A DNA stretch of 64,000 nt, from the NCBI GenBank assembly GCA_964438605.1, contig CAYTKT010000006.1, forward strand, positions 10,535-74,534. Direction: 5' to 3'. The stretch comes from Alangreenwoodia sp964438605 (lineage in GTDB: Bacteria > Bacillota > Clostridia > Peptostreptococcales > Anaerovoracaceae). Each line of letters starts with the position of its first letter. Within the stretch, counting starts at the first letter, position 1. A program made the translations under genes and the position numbers. Positions 16,594 to 24,944 of this stretch are shown here, one piece after another. The notes under the pieces were generated by a model. The model was not told the origin of the DNA and did no database searches. It saw nothing but the letters and a program-made list of their open reading frames with translations.

Positions 16594-18408
16594 ATGATAG
16601 AATTTCGTAATGTTACTAAATCTTACGGCGACAATGCCGGGCTTACGGACGTCAATATCCGGATTAAGGCCGGCGAATTCGTATTTCTTGTCGGGCCGAG
16701 CGGCGCCGGGAAATCGACGTTTATCAAGTTGATTTTAAAGGAGATTAATCCCGAATCGGGGCACGTCTATTTTGAAGGTCGGGACATCACACAGCTGCCC
16801 AATCGCCTTATTCCGGCCCTGCGCCGGTCAATCGGGGTCGTTTTTCAGGATTTCCGGCTGCTGTCAAGGAAGACGGTGTATGAAAATGTAGCTTTTGCTA
16901 TGGAAGCTGTCCATCAGCGCAAGCGTTTGATTATAAAGCAAGTACCTCATATTTTGAAACTGGTGGGGATCAGCGATCAGGCGGACAGGTATCCTCACGA
17001 ACTTTCCGGCGGTGAGGCGCAGCGCGTGGCGATTGCCAGGGCTATTGTGAATAATCCGAAGATTCTAATCGCCGATGAGCCTACCGGCAATCTGGATCCG
17101 GAAAAATCGTGGGAAATCGTGAATCTTTTGGAACAGATCAACCTCAGAGGGACGACAGTCGTCATGGTCACTCACGACAAGAGTATCGTAGATCAGATGG
17201 GAAAGCGTGTGATTCAACTCGATCACGGCTGTGTGGTAAGAGATGACAGCGAAGGCTTTTACGTGTCGGACGAGGATTATGCCGAGGAAGTGATGGCAGC
17301 CTCGCCGGAGGTTAGAAACGCGATGCTGAAAAACAGGACGGTAGATCTGTCGAAGCTGTATTCTGTTCACGAGAATGATGCACCACCGGTCTGGGAAACG
17401 CCTGAAGCGTTTGAAAAACGCAGAAAAATGCGGAAGGCTGCAAAGACGGAAAAAGGGCGGGAGGCAGGACCTTCCGAAAAAGACGAAAACGAGGCGCTGA
17501 ACGAAATATCCACGGTATCTGAAGCATCCGAATCATCGGGCGCGTCCATGAAAGCGGAAAGGAATGGAAAATCAGCGGAATCTGAAAAATCCGCAAAGAC
17601 ATGGCTTGCCGAGAGATTAGGCAGGCTCGGACAGATGAGAGAAGCTTTGAAAACAGGACAGGCCGCAAAGAAGACGGCAGCCGGACAGGCCGACGAGATT
17701 GAGAAATCCGGCGCATCAGACGGTGATGCAAAAGAGGAAGCTATGGCAGATTACATACAGCAGCATGAAAGGTCTGAGCCTGAACGGTTTGTTGAGGATA
17801 TCCTGACTGATTTGCCGCTTGATATGGAGGAAGTAGTTCTGAATACGGCCGAACCGGTTGAAGAAACGGATGTGCAGCCGGAAACGCCGGCCAGGGCACA
17901 GAAGTCAGAAAAGGCGCACGGATCGAAGAATGGCGCAAAAAATGCGGGTACGCGGTCGGAAAGTGTTTTTGAAGATATCGACGAGCAACGTCAGGGAGCG
18001 GAAAAAGGTGCTGCTCCTGAAGACCGGAAATCTGCAAAAGGGACGAAGCAGCACGCTTCAAAGTCTGTGAAAGGTGCGAAAGTCCGGGAAAAAGAAGGCA
18101 CGAAAGATTCGGAAACTCAAGGTAAAAAAGCTGTGGAGAGCGCGGGAGTTCGGGAGAAAGGATTTGCAGAAAATGCGGAAGTTCGGGACAAAAAATCTGC
18201 AAACGATCCGAAAATCGAGAACAAAGAATCTGCGAAGAACACGGCACGGAAGATGAAACCTGCACAGGGGCAGGAGGCGGAAGCTAAAAATCAGGAGATG
18301 CAGGAACGTGCAGAATCTCAAAAGCAGACTTCACAGTCGGATGCGGGTTCTCAAAAACGAAAAAAGAATATAAAAATAAGGAAAAAGGGGGCAGGCAATT
18401 TTGATTAA
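16594..18408 (+). CDS. ftsE: Cell-division ATP-binding protein FtsE with a very long disordered C-terminal tail
   Basis: ATPase of the FtsEX complex, which couples division or growth to cell-wall hydrolases. The ABC core fills about the first 220 residues: Walker A GPSGAGKS, Q-loop VFQDFRLL, signature LSGGEAQR, Walker B ILIADEPTGNLD, switch VTHD. FtsE normally ends there (about 230 residues), but this frame continues for about 380 more, rich in Lys, Glu, Ala and Ser. Part of the tail is an 11-residue (33-bp) repeat around VREKxxAENAE, from 18079 to about 18245. The start at 16594 gives the usual MIEFRNVTKSYG; GGAGGTG lies 15 nt upstream, so an in-frame ATG at 16570 is possible. It overlaps ftsX by 8 nt. 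Confidence 0.92.
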   Translation: MIEFRNVTKSYGDNAGLTDVNIRIKAGEFVFLVGPSGAGKSTFIKLILKEINPESGHVYFEGRDITQLPNRLIPALRRSIGVVFQDFRLLSRKTVYENVAFAMEAVHQRKRLIIKQVPHILKLVGISDQADRYPHELSGGEAQRVAIARAIVNNPKILIADEPTGNLDPEKSWEIVNLLEQINLRGTTVVMVTHDKSIVDQMGKRVIQLDHGCVVRDDSEGFYVSDEDYAEEVMAASPEVRNAMLKNRTVDLSKLYSVHENDAPPVWETPEAFEKRRKMRKAAKTEKGREAGPSEKDENEALNEISTVSEASESSGASMKAERNGKSAESEKSAKTWLAERLGRLGQMREALKTGQAAKKTAAGQADEIEKSGASDGDAKEEAMADYIQQHERSEPERFVEDILTDLPLDMEEVVLNTAEPVEETDVQPETPARAQKSEKAHGSKNGAKNAGTRSESVFEDIDEQRQGAEKGAAPEDRKSAKGTKQHASKSVKGAKVREKEGTKDSETQGKKAVESAGVREKGFAENAEVRDKKSANDPKIENKESAKNTARKMKPAQGQEAEAKNQEMQERAESQKQTSQSDAGSQKRKKNIKIRKKGAGNFD

Positions 18409-19294
18409 ATCACTTTTATATACGCTGAAGCAAGCCTGTACCCAGATAGCGCGAAATAAGGCAATGACACTGACGTCGCTGTTTTCGATTACGGCGATGC
18501 TGCTGATTCTCGGCCTTTTCTTCATTATTGTTGTTAATGTCAGTCTGCTGACTGAAAATGCAAAGCAGCAGTTTGATATGGTGAAGATTTTTCTGACGGA
18601 CGAAACCTCTCAGGAGAATGTTGACGGCATGATTGAGGAGTTGAAGGGTCTGGAGGCAGTGCGCGATGTAACATTCGTCAGCGAGGAAGAAGCCATGGAG
18701 ATCATGAGATCGCGCTGGGGCGAAAACGCGTATCTGTTGGAGGGCCTGTCGGAAAATCCGCTGCCGCGCTCTTTGCAGATCACGGTGGATGATGTGGCTG
18801 ATGCAGAGAGTATCGCCGCTTATGCGAAAAAGTTTGAAGGCGTCGAGAAGGTTGAATACAGTCAGTCGGTTATTGACAAGATTGTGAGGATTACAGATGC
18901 TGTCCGGATCGGGGCGATAATCGTGATTCTTTTCCTCGTTATCGTATCTATCGTTGTCGTATCGAATACGGTCAAACTGACAGTGCTTGCCAGAGGCAAG
19001 GAAATCAGCATTATGAAATATGTGGGTGCGACGAACTGGTTTATCCGAGGGCCATTTCTGGCAGAAGGGATTATTATTGGAATCATTGCCGCATCAATCT
19101 CGTCGGCGTTGATTTCAGGGTTGTATTACTGGCTGTCAAAGAATCTCAGTCAGAAGATTCTGGTGTTGTTTGCGTCGGGACTTGTGCCGATGGGATTTAT
19201 GAGCAGTAATCTGGTAGTCATATTTGTCTGTCTGGGTGTGGGAATCGGTGCGGTTGGAAGTATTATTTCGATGCGTAGGTTCCTCGATGCATAA
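18401..19294 (+). CDS. ftsX: Cell-division permease-like protein FtsX
   Basis: Membrane partner of FtsE that relays ATPase activity to extracellular peptidoglycan hydrolases. Residues about 25-48 form the first membrane helix (SLFSITAMLLILGLFFIIVV). An extracellular domain of about 110 residues follows (KIFLTDETSQ...FEGVEKVEY). Three more helices lie in the C-terminal half, with the FtsX-type KEISIMKYVGATNWFIRGPF between the second and third. At 297 residues it has normal length. The start is TTG, 8 nt after GGGGGCAGG at the end of ftsE. A hydrolase gene lies downstream, the usual arrangement in Firmicutes. Confidence 0.94.
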   Translation: MIKSLLYTLKQACTQIARNKAMTLTSLFSITAMLLILGLFFIIVVNVSLLTENAKQQFDMVKIFLTDETSQENVDGMIEELKGLEAVRDVTFVSEEEAMEIMRSRWGENAYLLEGLSENPLPRSLQITVDDVADAESIAAYAKKFEGVEKVEYSQSVIDKIVRITDAVRIGAIIVILFLVIVSIVVVSNTVKLTVLARGKEISIMKYVGATNWFIRGPFLAEGIIIGIIAASISSALISGLYYWLSKNLSQKILVLFASGLVPMGFMSSNLVVIFVCLGVGIGAVGSIISMRRFLDA

Positions 19295-19326
19295 AGAAAG
19301 AAAAAAGAATTTGGAATTTTAAGAAT

Positions 19327-19593
19327 ATGAGGGAAGACATTTTCATGATGGAATATGAAAGCGATGAAAGGAGGTCACGAAAACAGACGCGGCATATAGC
19401 GGTATATAAAAGACTGTGGAGGGAAGCACCGGAGAACCGGCTGGCCCAAAGCAGGGATGAGGAAGTTCGGAAGAATGCTGCGAAAGCAGGTGTGTTCCAT
19501 GCAGGAAAGAAGAACAGCGCCGGGAAAACGGCTAACCCGGAGCAGATACATGAAATTCCGAAAGAGCACCGTGAAAATAGACACGTCGTATAA
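19327..19593 (+). CDS. Doubtful small basic protein between ftsX and the M23 peptidase
   Basis: An open frame of 88 codons (possibly starting at a later ATG, 19348) encoding a hydrophilic, Arg/Lys/Glu-rich product with no recognised domain, signal peptide or membrane segment. No good ribosome site precedes either start. The 411-nt gap 19295-19705 otherwise holds only the leader of the M23 gene. It may well be a chance frame. Confidence 0.25.
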   Translation: MREDIFMMEYESDERRSRKQTRHIAVYKRLWREAPENRLAQSRDEEVRKNAAKAGVFHAGKKNSAGKTANPEQIHEIPKEHRENRHVV

Positions 19594-19705
19594 AAAAGAT
19601 GTAAAAGCTGATGCCGGACAGAACGGTTGATGCGGAAAAATGTTGTGAATACATAGAAATATACTTGAAATGTAACGAATAATAAGATAGAAAGGGGAAG
19701 CTGAA

Positions 19706-20815
19706 ATGAACAGGAAAAGGCTCGTAGCGTTGGTGACTGCCACAGTACTGACAGTTACGATGTCAACGACGGGTGTCGTTTACGCTCAGTCCACACAGGA
19801 AAAGCGGGATCAATTGCGGGATCAGATTGAATCGGTGGAAGATGCGCTGAGTGCAGGACGTGCAAAGGCAAATGAACTGGTGGCACAGATTACTCAGTTG
19901 AACGGTCAGATTGAGGAGCTTGAGGGCGAAATCGCAAATACAAAGGAGAAGATTGCGGTAGCGGAGGAAAATCTTGCTGAAACGCAAACGCGGATGTCGA
20001 TCCAGAATGATTCTCTTAACGCACGGCTGAGGACTATGTATATGAACGGGGAAACCGATATGCTTGAGATTCTTCTGGGGTCGGCGAATTTGTCGGAATT
20101 TCTGTCGAATATTGATATGGTTCAGCGGATTTATAATAACGATATGGATGTTCTTGGGCAGATTCAGGCTCAGTACGATTTGATTGAGCAGGAAAAGAAC
20201 GATCTTGAGGCGCTGAACCAACAGTTAAGTCAGCAGCAGGCGGAGTTGTCTGAGCAAAAGAGTAATGTGGAAGAACTGGAAAAGGAAGTGGAAAGTAATA
20301 ATGAAGCGCTGGAAGCCCAGCTTGACGAGATGAACGCCGAAGCTGACAGGCTGACGGAAATGCTTCTGCAGCAACAGGCAATGGCCCAGATCAGTTCCAG
20401 TGCGACTTCCGTTTATACGGGCGGTGTGATGCTCTGGCCGGTTCCCGGAAATTACAGAATCTCCTCTCAGTACGGTTACAGGATACATCCGATCTTACAT
20501 ACGAGAAACTTCCATTCGGGTCTTGATATTCCTGCTGCGACGGGGACGTCTATTGTGGCGGCCTCAGCGGGTACTGTTATTTTTTCAGGAACAAAGGGAG
20601 GATACGGAAAATGCGTCATGATTGATCACGGCGGCGGTATCGTCACTCTTTACGGTCACTGCAGTGCGCTGGTGGCCGGTGTGGGAGAGTCGGTGTCTCA
20701 GGGACAGACGATTGCGCGGGTCGGTTCTACGGGACAGGCAACAGGGCCGCATTGTCACTTTGAGGTGCGTATCAACGGTTCCACCACATCACCGGTGAGT
20801 TACTTACAGGGCTGA
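19706..20815 (+). CDS. Secreted murein hydrolase, coiled coil plus M23 (LytM) peptidase
   Basis: A 369-residue exported protein. Residues 1-27 are a signal peptide (cut after VVYA). Residues about 30-230 are a long coiled coil (EKRDQLRDQIESVEDAL onward), as in EnvC, PcsB and CwlO-type proteins. The M23 endopeptidase follows, with zinc ligands in HSGLD and HCHFE, and GYGKCVMIDHGGG between. Proteins of this layout are activated by FtsEX, whose genes lie just upstream, so it is the likely partner for septal or sidewall peptidoglycan cleavage. The start follows AGAAAGGGGAAG. A terminator follows at once. Confidence 0.93.
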   Translation: MNRKRLVALVTATVLTVTMSTTGVVYAQSTQEKRDQLRDQIESVEDALSAGRAKANELVAQITQLNGQIEELEGEIANTKEKIAVAEENLAETQTRMSIQNDSLNARLRTMYMNGETDMLEILLGSANLSEFLSNIDMVQRIYNNDMDVLGQIQAQYDLIEQEKNDLEALNQQLSQQQAELSEQKSNVEELEKEVESNNEALEAQLDEMNAEADRLTEMLLQQQAMAQISSSATSVYTGGVMLWPVPGNYRISSQYGYRIHPILHTRNFHSGLDIPAATGTSIVAASAGTVIFSGTKGGYGKCVMIDHGGGIVTLYGHCSALVAGVGESVSQGQTIARVGSTGQATGPHCHFEVRINGSTTSPVSYLQG

Positions 20816-20850
20816 TGTTTTCAGACTGATAAAATTAAAATTATGGGTTA

Positions 20851-20883
20851 CGGAAAAAGGCTGCCTTTTGCAGCCTTTTTCCG
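20851..20883 (+). terminator. Intrinsic terminator after the M23 peptidase gene
   Basis: A 14-bp perfect stem (20851-20864 with 20870-20883) has a 5-nt loop; its 3' arm contains CCTTTTTCC. It closes the ftsE-ftsX-M23 cluster. Confidence 0.75.
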
Positions 20884-20985
20884 CGCATCTGCACAAAAAC
20901 CCGAAAAGATTCTGAAGTATTTTTTATGATATTGATCTCCTTTTGGTAAATGCACATCTGCGCAAAGACATGAAAAGGTTCCGAA
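20883..20985 (+). repeat. Two diverged tandem copies of a short segment
   Basis: GCATCTGCACAAAAACCCG... at about 20885-20917 and ACATCTGCGCAAAGACATG... at about 20952-20985 align over about 35 nt (…CTGC[AG]CAAA…GAAAAG[AG]TT…GAAG), about 67 nt apart. It looks like an old tandem duplication in noncoding DNA. Confidence 0.4.
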
Positions 20986-21009
20986 GGAGTGTATGTGGAA
21001 AGCCTTTCC

Positions 21010-21164
21010 GAAAACTCAAAAGTCAATTTTTGAACTGAAGGACAGCGTTAATACGATGTCAAAAATGAAAAATAAAATAGCTTCCGAAAATGATTTTGCG
21101 ATTCGTTTAGAAGCAGAAGCGGAGAATGAGGACCCGTGAAAATCAGTGTTCGGACAGTCTGAGG
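21010..21164 (+). repeat. Dispersed repeat, copy A
   Basis: One of three related segments in this window (others at 24307-24470 and, reversed, 59548-59672). Shared landmarks are GAAAACTCAAAAGTCA at the left end, GAGGACAGCGTTAATAC, TGTCAAAAATGAAAAATAAA, and CGGACAGTCTGAGG at the right end. This copy keeps the small open frame intact (next entry). Confidence 0.75.
21056..21139 (+). CDS. Possible 27-residue peptide encoded by the dispersed repeat (copy A)
   Basis: ATG TCA AAA ATG AAA ... TGA encodes a 27-residue acidic, hydrophilic peptide beginning MSKMKNKIASENDF. A purine-rich site (AAGGACAG here; GGAGGAC in the other copies) lies about 13 nt before the ATG. Copy B encodes a similar peptide (MNNKVFSEDNFTARLE...), with changes that keep character (ND/DN, RLEA/RLET), which hints at past selection on protein. 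No function is known to me. Confidence 0.35.
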   Translation: MSKMKNKIASENDFAIRLEAEAENEDP

Positions 21165-21362
21165 AAAGAAAGACGGGAAAGGTTTACACGGCAGACCGAG
21201 AAAAACAGGGGTTTATTTTTGCGAGGCAAAATGAACCGGAATCGGAAGGCAGCTTTGTAAAGAAAACACAGACGAAAATGGAAACGGGAAGGTACCGGAA
21301 ATTGCGAACCGGACAGGATGAGAAGAACGAGATAGATTTTGGCAGAAAAAGTGAGAGATAAT

Positions 21363-23764
21363 ATGGAAAAATTTGAGATACATCCTGCAATTAGAAGTAT
21401 TTTGAAGGAAAGAGGGTGCAGAACGGAGGAAGATATTGAGGAATTTTTGTCACCGCTGCCGAAAAGGACGTATGATCCGTTTCGGATGAAAGGCATGAGT
21501 GAGGCGGTCGACAGGATTATCGAATATGTGGAACAAGGCAGACGAATCTGCATTTATGGCGATTATGATGCCGACGGCGTCGCGTCGGTGTCGTTGCTGT
21601 ACGGATTTTTGTCGGCTTTGACGAATAATGTGGCATATTATATTCCGTCGCGGTTTTCCGAAGGCTATGGGCTGAATATGGATTCGGTCAGGCGGATTAG
21701 CGAGGACGGGGCGGAGTTGATTATTACGGTTGACTGCGGCTGCGTTTCTTTTGCGGAGGTTGAGTGTATTAAGGAACTTGGCATGGAGGTTATCGTGACG
21801 GATCACCACAACGTGGACGACAGGAGTCCTGACTGCATTATGCTCAATCCGAAGCAGCCGGACGACGATTATCCTTTCTCCGGCTTGTGCGGCTGCGGCG
21901 TGGCGTTTAAGCTGGCACAGGCGCTTCAGCGCAGGTTGAAGCTGCCTAAGAGTGAAATCAACTGCCTGCTTGATCTCGTCGGCATTGCGACAATCGGTGA
22001 CATTGTACCGCTGGTCGATGAAAACAGGACACTTGTGAAGTATGGATTTGACAGGATTGGCAGATGTCAGCGGGAAGGTTTGAGTATGCTGATTGACGGC
22101 ATCGGTTTAGACGCAAGGAAGTTGTCGTCGACGAATGTGGCCTTTGGAATCGTTCCGCATTTGAATGCGGCGGGACGGATGAAGAATGCGCTTCTTGGCG
22201 TCCGTCTGCTGACGGGAGATACGCAGGGCGCCGGAGCTGTAAACGATATAAAGGAAGATGAAGATTTTGAAGAATCGGGAAATCAAGCGACGTATGAAAA
22301 AAAAATAAATACGCTATCCGCAGGAGGCTTCGGCAGTGAAGAATGCGGGGGCAGCGCGGAAGATTGGAAATCTGAAGCCGATGCGGGTGAAACGGCGTCT
22401 GCGGTGCATTTTGGCAGCGCAGACACAATGGTTGCTGCGAAGAAACGGAAATCTGAAGTTGGTGCAGGTGAAACGGCGTCTATGGTACGTTTTGGCAGCG
22501 CAGGCACAATGGTTGATGTGAAGAAACAGGAATCGGAAGTGAGTGCGGATGAAACGGCGTCTATGGTACGTTTTGACGGCGCAGGCACAATGATTGATGC
22601 GAAGAAACAGGAATCTGAAGTCGGTGCGGGTGAAACGGCGTCTATGGTNNNNNNNNNNNNNNNNNNNNNNNNNNNNNNNNNNNNNNNNNNNNNNNNNNNN
22701 NNNNNNNNNNNNNNNNNNNNNNNNNNNNNNNNNNNNNNNNNNNNNNNNTTGATGCGAAGAAACAGGAATCTGAAGTCGGTGCGGGTGAAACGGCGTCTAT
22801 GGTACGTTTTGACGGCGCAGACGCAATGGTTGATGTGAAGAAACAGGAATCTGAAGTGAGTGCGGGTGAAACGGCATCTGCGGTGCGTTTTGGCAGCGCA
22901 GGCACAATGGCAGGCACGGAGGAACAAAAAAATGCAGATGTGGGAACTGTTGACGATGTATCGGAGCGAACCGCAGATCTGGCAGTTCTCGTTGAGGAGC
23001 TTAAGGCACTGAACAATAAACGGAAGGCCATCCAGGATCAGATTTATCAAAAGGCGTGTAAGGAGATCGAAGCTTCGGGCCGGCTTGACGATTTTATATT
23101 ATACGATGCAGGAGACAGTCATGAAGGGGTAACCGGAATTGTGGCGGGCAAGCTGAAGGAAACTTATTACAGACCGGTTATCATCGTAACAGATACGGCT
23201 GATCCGGAATACATAAAAGGTACGGGCCGCAGCATCGACGGCGTGGATTTGCATGGTATCATGTCGGAATCTGCCCAGCTTTTTAAAAAGTTCGGCGGCC
23301 ATGCGGGTGCCTGCGGATTTACGATGAAGCGGGAATATATCGGAAAACTGCATAGCTCTCTGAAGTCAGGTGTCAGACGTCTTTTTGAGCGGAATCCGGC
23401 TTTGTTTGAAAATCCGGTTCTGTGTGACGCCAGAATTTCCTCGTCGGACGTAACATTGAATTTTGCAACTCAGGTGGCGATGCTGGAGCCGTTTGGGGAG
23501 GGAAATCAGGAACCCGTTTTTGAAATAGACGATGTTACCGTAACAAATGTAGTACGCATGGGTGATCAGAATCAGTATTTGAAATTAAACTGCGCGGGGG
23601 TCAACGGGACGCTGTTTGATACCGTGTGGTTCGATGTGGACGAGAAGCGGGCGGAACATCTGACGCAGGGTGTACGGCTGCAACTGAAGGGCAGTTTGGG
23701 AATCAACAGGTGGCAGGGAAGAGAGTCAGTTCAATGTGTGTTGAAGGATTTCTCTGTAATTTAG
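21363..23764 (+). CDS. recJ: Single-stranded-DNA exonuclease RecJ with a 27-residue tandem-repeat insertion; interrupted by assembly gap
   Basis: 5'-3' single-strand exonuclease of recombination and repair. The first half has the DHH core: GDYDADGVAS, TVDCG, TDHHN and HLNAAGRM. The second half has DHHA1 (FGGHAGACGFTM) and the OB domain (LEPFGEGNQEPVF). Between them, where RecJ normally has a short helix linker, is an insertion built from 81-bp units of the KQESEVGAGETAS type, containing the 100-N gap 22649-22748. The two halves are in different frames as numbered. The repeat phase predicts a true gap of 26 plus a multiple of 81 nt, which puts them back in one frame, so I take the gene as intact. 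Start 21363 (MEKFEIHP) or TTG 21339 is uncertain; no strong ribosome site. Confidence 0.88.
22355..22926 (+). repeat. 81-bp coding tandem repeat inside recJ
   Basis: At least six near-identical units of 81 bp (27 codons): the GTGCGGGTGAAACGGCG landmark recurs at 22381, 22462, 22543 and 22624, then after the N gap at 22779 and 22860, always 81 nt apart. Unit consensus: KQESEVGAGETAS, MVRFDGAGTMVDAK. Outer units are more diverged. Unit number is unknown because the gap lies within it. Confidence 0.92.
22649..22748. other. Assembly gap of 100 N
   Basis: Exactly 100 N, typical of a placeholder of unknown size. It falls inside the recJ repeat: sequence stops at TCTATGGT and resumes at TTGATGCG, which in a complete unit lie 26 nt apart. 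Confidence 0.98.
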
Positions 23765-23776
23765 GCAGAGTATCTA

Positions 23777-23805
23777 TTGTTTCCCTGACACTTTTATAGT
23801 ATAAT
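23777..23805 (+). promoter_or_regulatory. Promoter for the TrpR-family regulator
   Basis: TTGTTT (23777-23782), 17-nt spacer, TATAAT (23800-23805), directly after the recJ stop, so the regulator gene has its own promoter. Confidence 0.7.
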
Positions 23806-23893
23806 ACTGTAATGTGTAAAAGCAGAGAAGTTCTGTGCGGAACGCGTCAATCCGCTGGTGCTTTGCAAAAGAGTCAGGAGGCTGCTTAGTCAT

Positions 23894-24196
23894 ATGGGTT
23901 ATGAATCGAAGATCAGAAACAGTGCAACGGACGATCTCTTTGAAGCGATCATGTCGATCGGTGATCTGGAAGAATGTTATAAGTTTTTTGAAGATCTTTG
24001 TACGGTCAAAGAGATTAAGGCCATGGCACAGCGCTACGGCGTGGCGAAGCTTCTTTTGAGTAAAAAAACGTATAGCGAAATCGAGGAAGCGACGGGGGCC
24101 AGCACGGCTACGATCAGCCGGATCAACAGGACGCTTCAGTATGGCGCGGACGGTTATCTCAGTGTGATCGGACGGATGAAAACGGAAGCGGAGTAA
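23894..24196 (+). CDS. TrpR-homologue regulator, YerC/YecD family
   Basis: A 100-residue all-helical DNA-binding protein. The core (LFEAIMSIGDLEECYKFFEDLCTVKEIKAMAQRYGVAKLLL) and helix-turn-helix (SYSEIEEATGASTATISRINRTL type, here KTYSEIEEATGAS) match the TrpR-related YerC/YecD group of Firmicutes. Regulated genes are not known for this group in general. ATG 23894 (MGYESKIRN) is preferred, with AGGAGG 12 nt upstream; a GTG at 23858 would add residues unlike the family. It has its own promoter and terminator. Confidence 0.88.
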   Translation: MGYESKIRNSATDDLFEAIMSIGDLEECYKFFEDLCTVKEIKAMAQRYGVAKLLLSKKTYSEIEEATGASTATISRINRTLQYGADGYLSVIGRMKTEAE

Positions 24197-24227
24197 GACG
24201 GCGTACTGTATACGAGCGGGACGTCAG

Positions 24228-24265
24228 CCGGCAAGAGGTAGGATTCTTGCCGGTATTTTAATTTT
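24228..24265 (+). terminator. Intrinsic terminator after the TrpR-family gene
   Basis: A 9-bp stem CCGGCAAGA (24228-24236) with TCTTGCCGG (24245-24253) precedes a T-rich tract from 24254. Confidence 0.75.
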
Positions 24266-24306
24266 TCGCCAAAAATCCCCGGTTCGGCAGGCGGGAGAGA
24301 CTGTCC

Positions 24307-24470
24307 GGCAACTTAAAGGTCGGTTTTGAAAGTGGAGGACAGGGTTAATATTATGTCAAAAATGAACAATAATGAACAATAAAGTGTTTTCCGAAGATAA
24401 TTTTACGGCTCGTTTGGAAACGAAAGTGGAGAACGATGACCGATAAGAATTCGTTTTGGACAATCTGAGG
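24307..24470 (+). repeat. Dispersed repeat, copy B
   Basis: Aligns along its length with copy A at 21010 (ACTTAAAGGTCGG..., GTGGAGGACAGGGTTAATA, TGTCAAAAATGAACAATAA, GGACAATCTGAGG). A 10-nt direct duplication, AATGAACAAT twice at 24361-24380, separates the first ATG (24353) from the rest. A 24-residue frame remains from the second ATG, 24372-24446. Confidence 0.75.
24372..24446 (+). CDS. Possible 24-residue peptide of dispersed repeat copy B
   Basis: Reads MNNKVFSEDNFTARLETKVENDDR in two parts (MNNKVFSEDNFT / ARLETKVENDDR), closely matching the copy A peptide. The 10-nt duplication has cut off the original MSK start, so the GGAGGAC site is now about 30 nt away. Probably decaying or noncoding. 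Confidence 0.25.
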   Translation: MNNKVFSEDNFTARLETKVENDDR

Positions 24471-24630
24471 AAATGTCACAATCAGCGTGTGTTTTCCATA
24501 TCGTAAAACTTATTGCCGGGAAATTAAATTTCCTTGGGTAATTTTTCATGGCACCGTCAATTTGTGCCGGCTGCTTTCATATTATAAATGTAGCGTTACG
24601 ATACTCACCTGAAAAAAAGGAGGGATCGAT

Positions 24631-24810
24631 ATGGGCTGCAGGAAAAAGGGTCGGCGCCGCAAGAAGCAGAAGAAGGGCGGAGCCATATCTGTGGGTATGA
24701 TTCTGATTGCTGCGGGCGTAATCATTCTGAGTCTTTTTGTGCTGCCGCATAAGGTGTTGCTTGTGATCGCGGCAATCGGGATGATTGCCGCCGGATGTTT
24801 TCTCGTGTAA
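24631..24810 (+). CDS. Small basic membrane protein, 59 residues
   Basis: Begins with a strongly basic segment (MGCRKKGRRRKKQKKGG) followed by two hydrophobic segments (ISVGMILIAAGVIILSLFVL and VLLVIAAIGMIAAGCFLV) separated by PHK. It has a good ribosome site, AAAGGAGGG 6 nt before the ATG, and a terminator 17 nt after the stop, so it looks like a real monocistronic gene. The positive N-terminus should stay in the cytoplasm, giving a hairpin with both ends inside. I do not recognise the family. Confidence 0.75.
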   Translation: MGCRKKGRRRKKQKKGGAISVGMILIAAGVIILSLFVLPHKVLLVIAAIGMIAAGCFLV

Positions 24811-24826
24811 AAAATGACATTAACAA

Positions 24827-24884
24827 AAAGACTGATACACTCTGGATTTTATAATTTAACCAGTGCGCATCAGTCTTTCTTTAT
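24827..24884. terminator. Bidirectional terminator between the small membrane protein and the Cys-rich protein
   Basis: AAAGACTGAT (24827-24836) pairs with ATCAGTCTTT (24869-24878), with further interrupted pairing inside, followed by CTTTATT. On the opposite strand it would end the minus-strand DUF134/Cys-rich transcript. Confidence 0.65.
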
Positions 24885-24944
24885 TGCGGCGAGTCATGAA
24901 GGTACGCCGTATCTTGTTTTACGCGGAGACAGCGTCACTGCTGT

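Noticed and set aside
21339..23764. Apparent frameshift splitting recJ into two genes
   Set aside because: The shift is explained exactly by the 100-N placeholder; a gap of 26 + 81n nt restores one frame.
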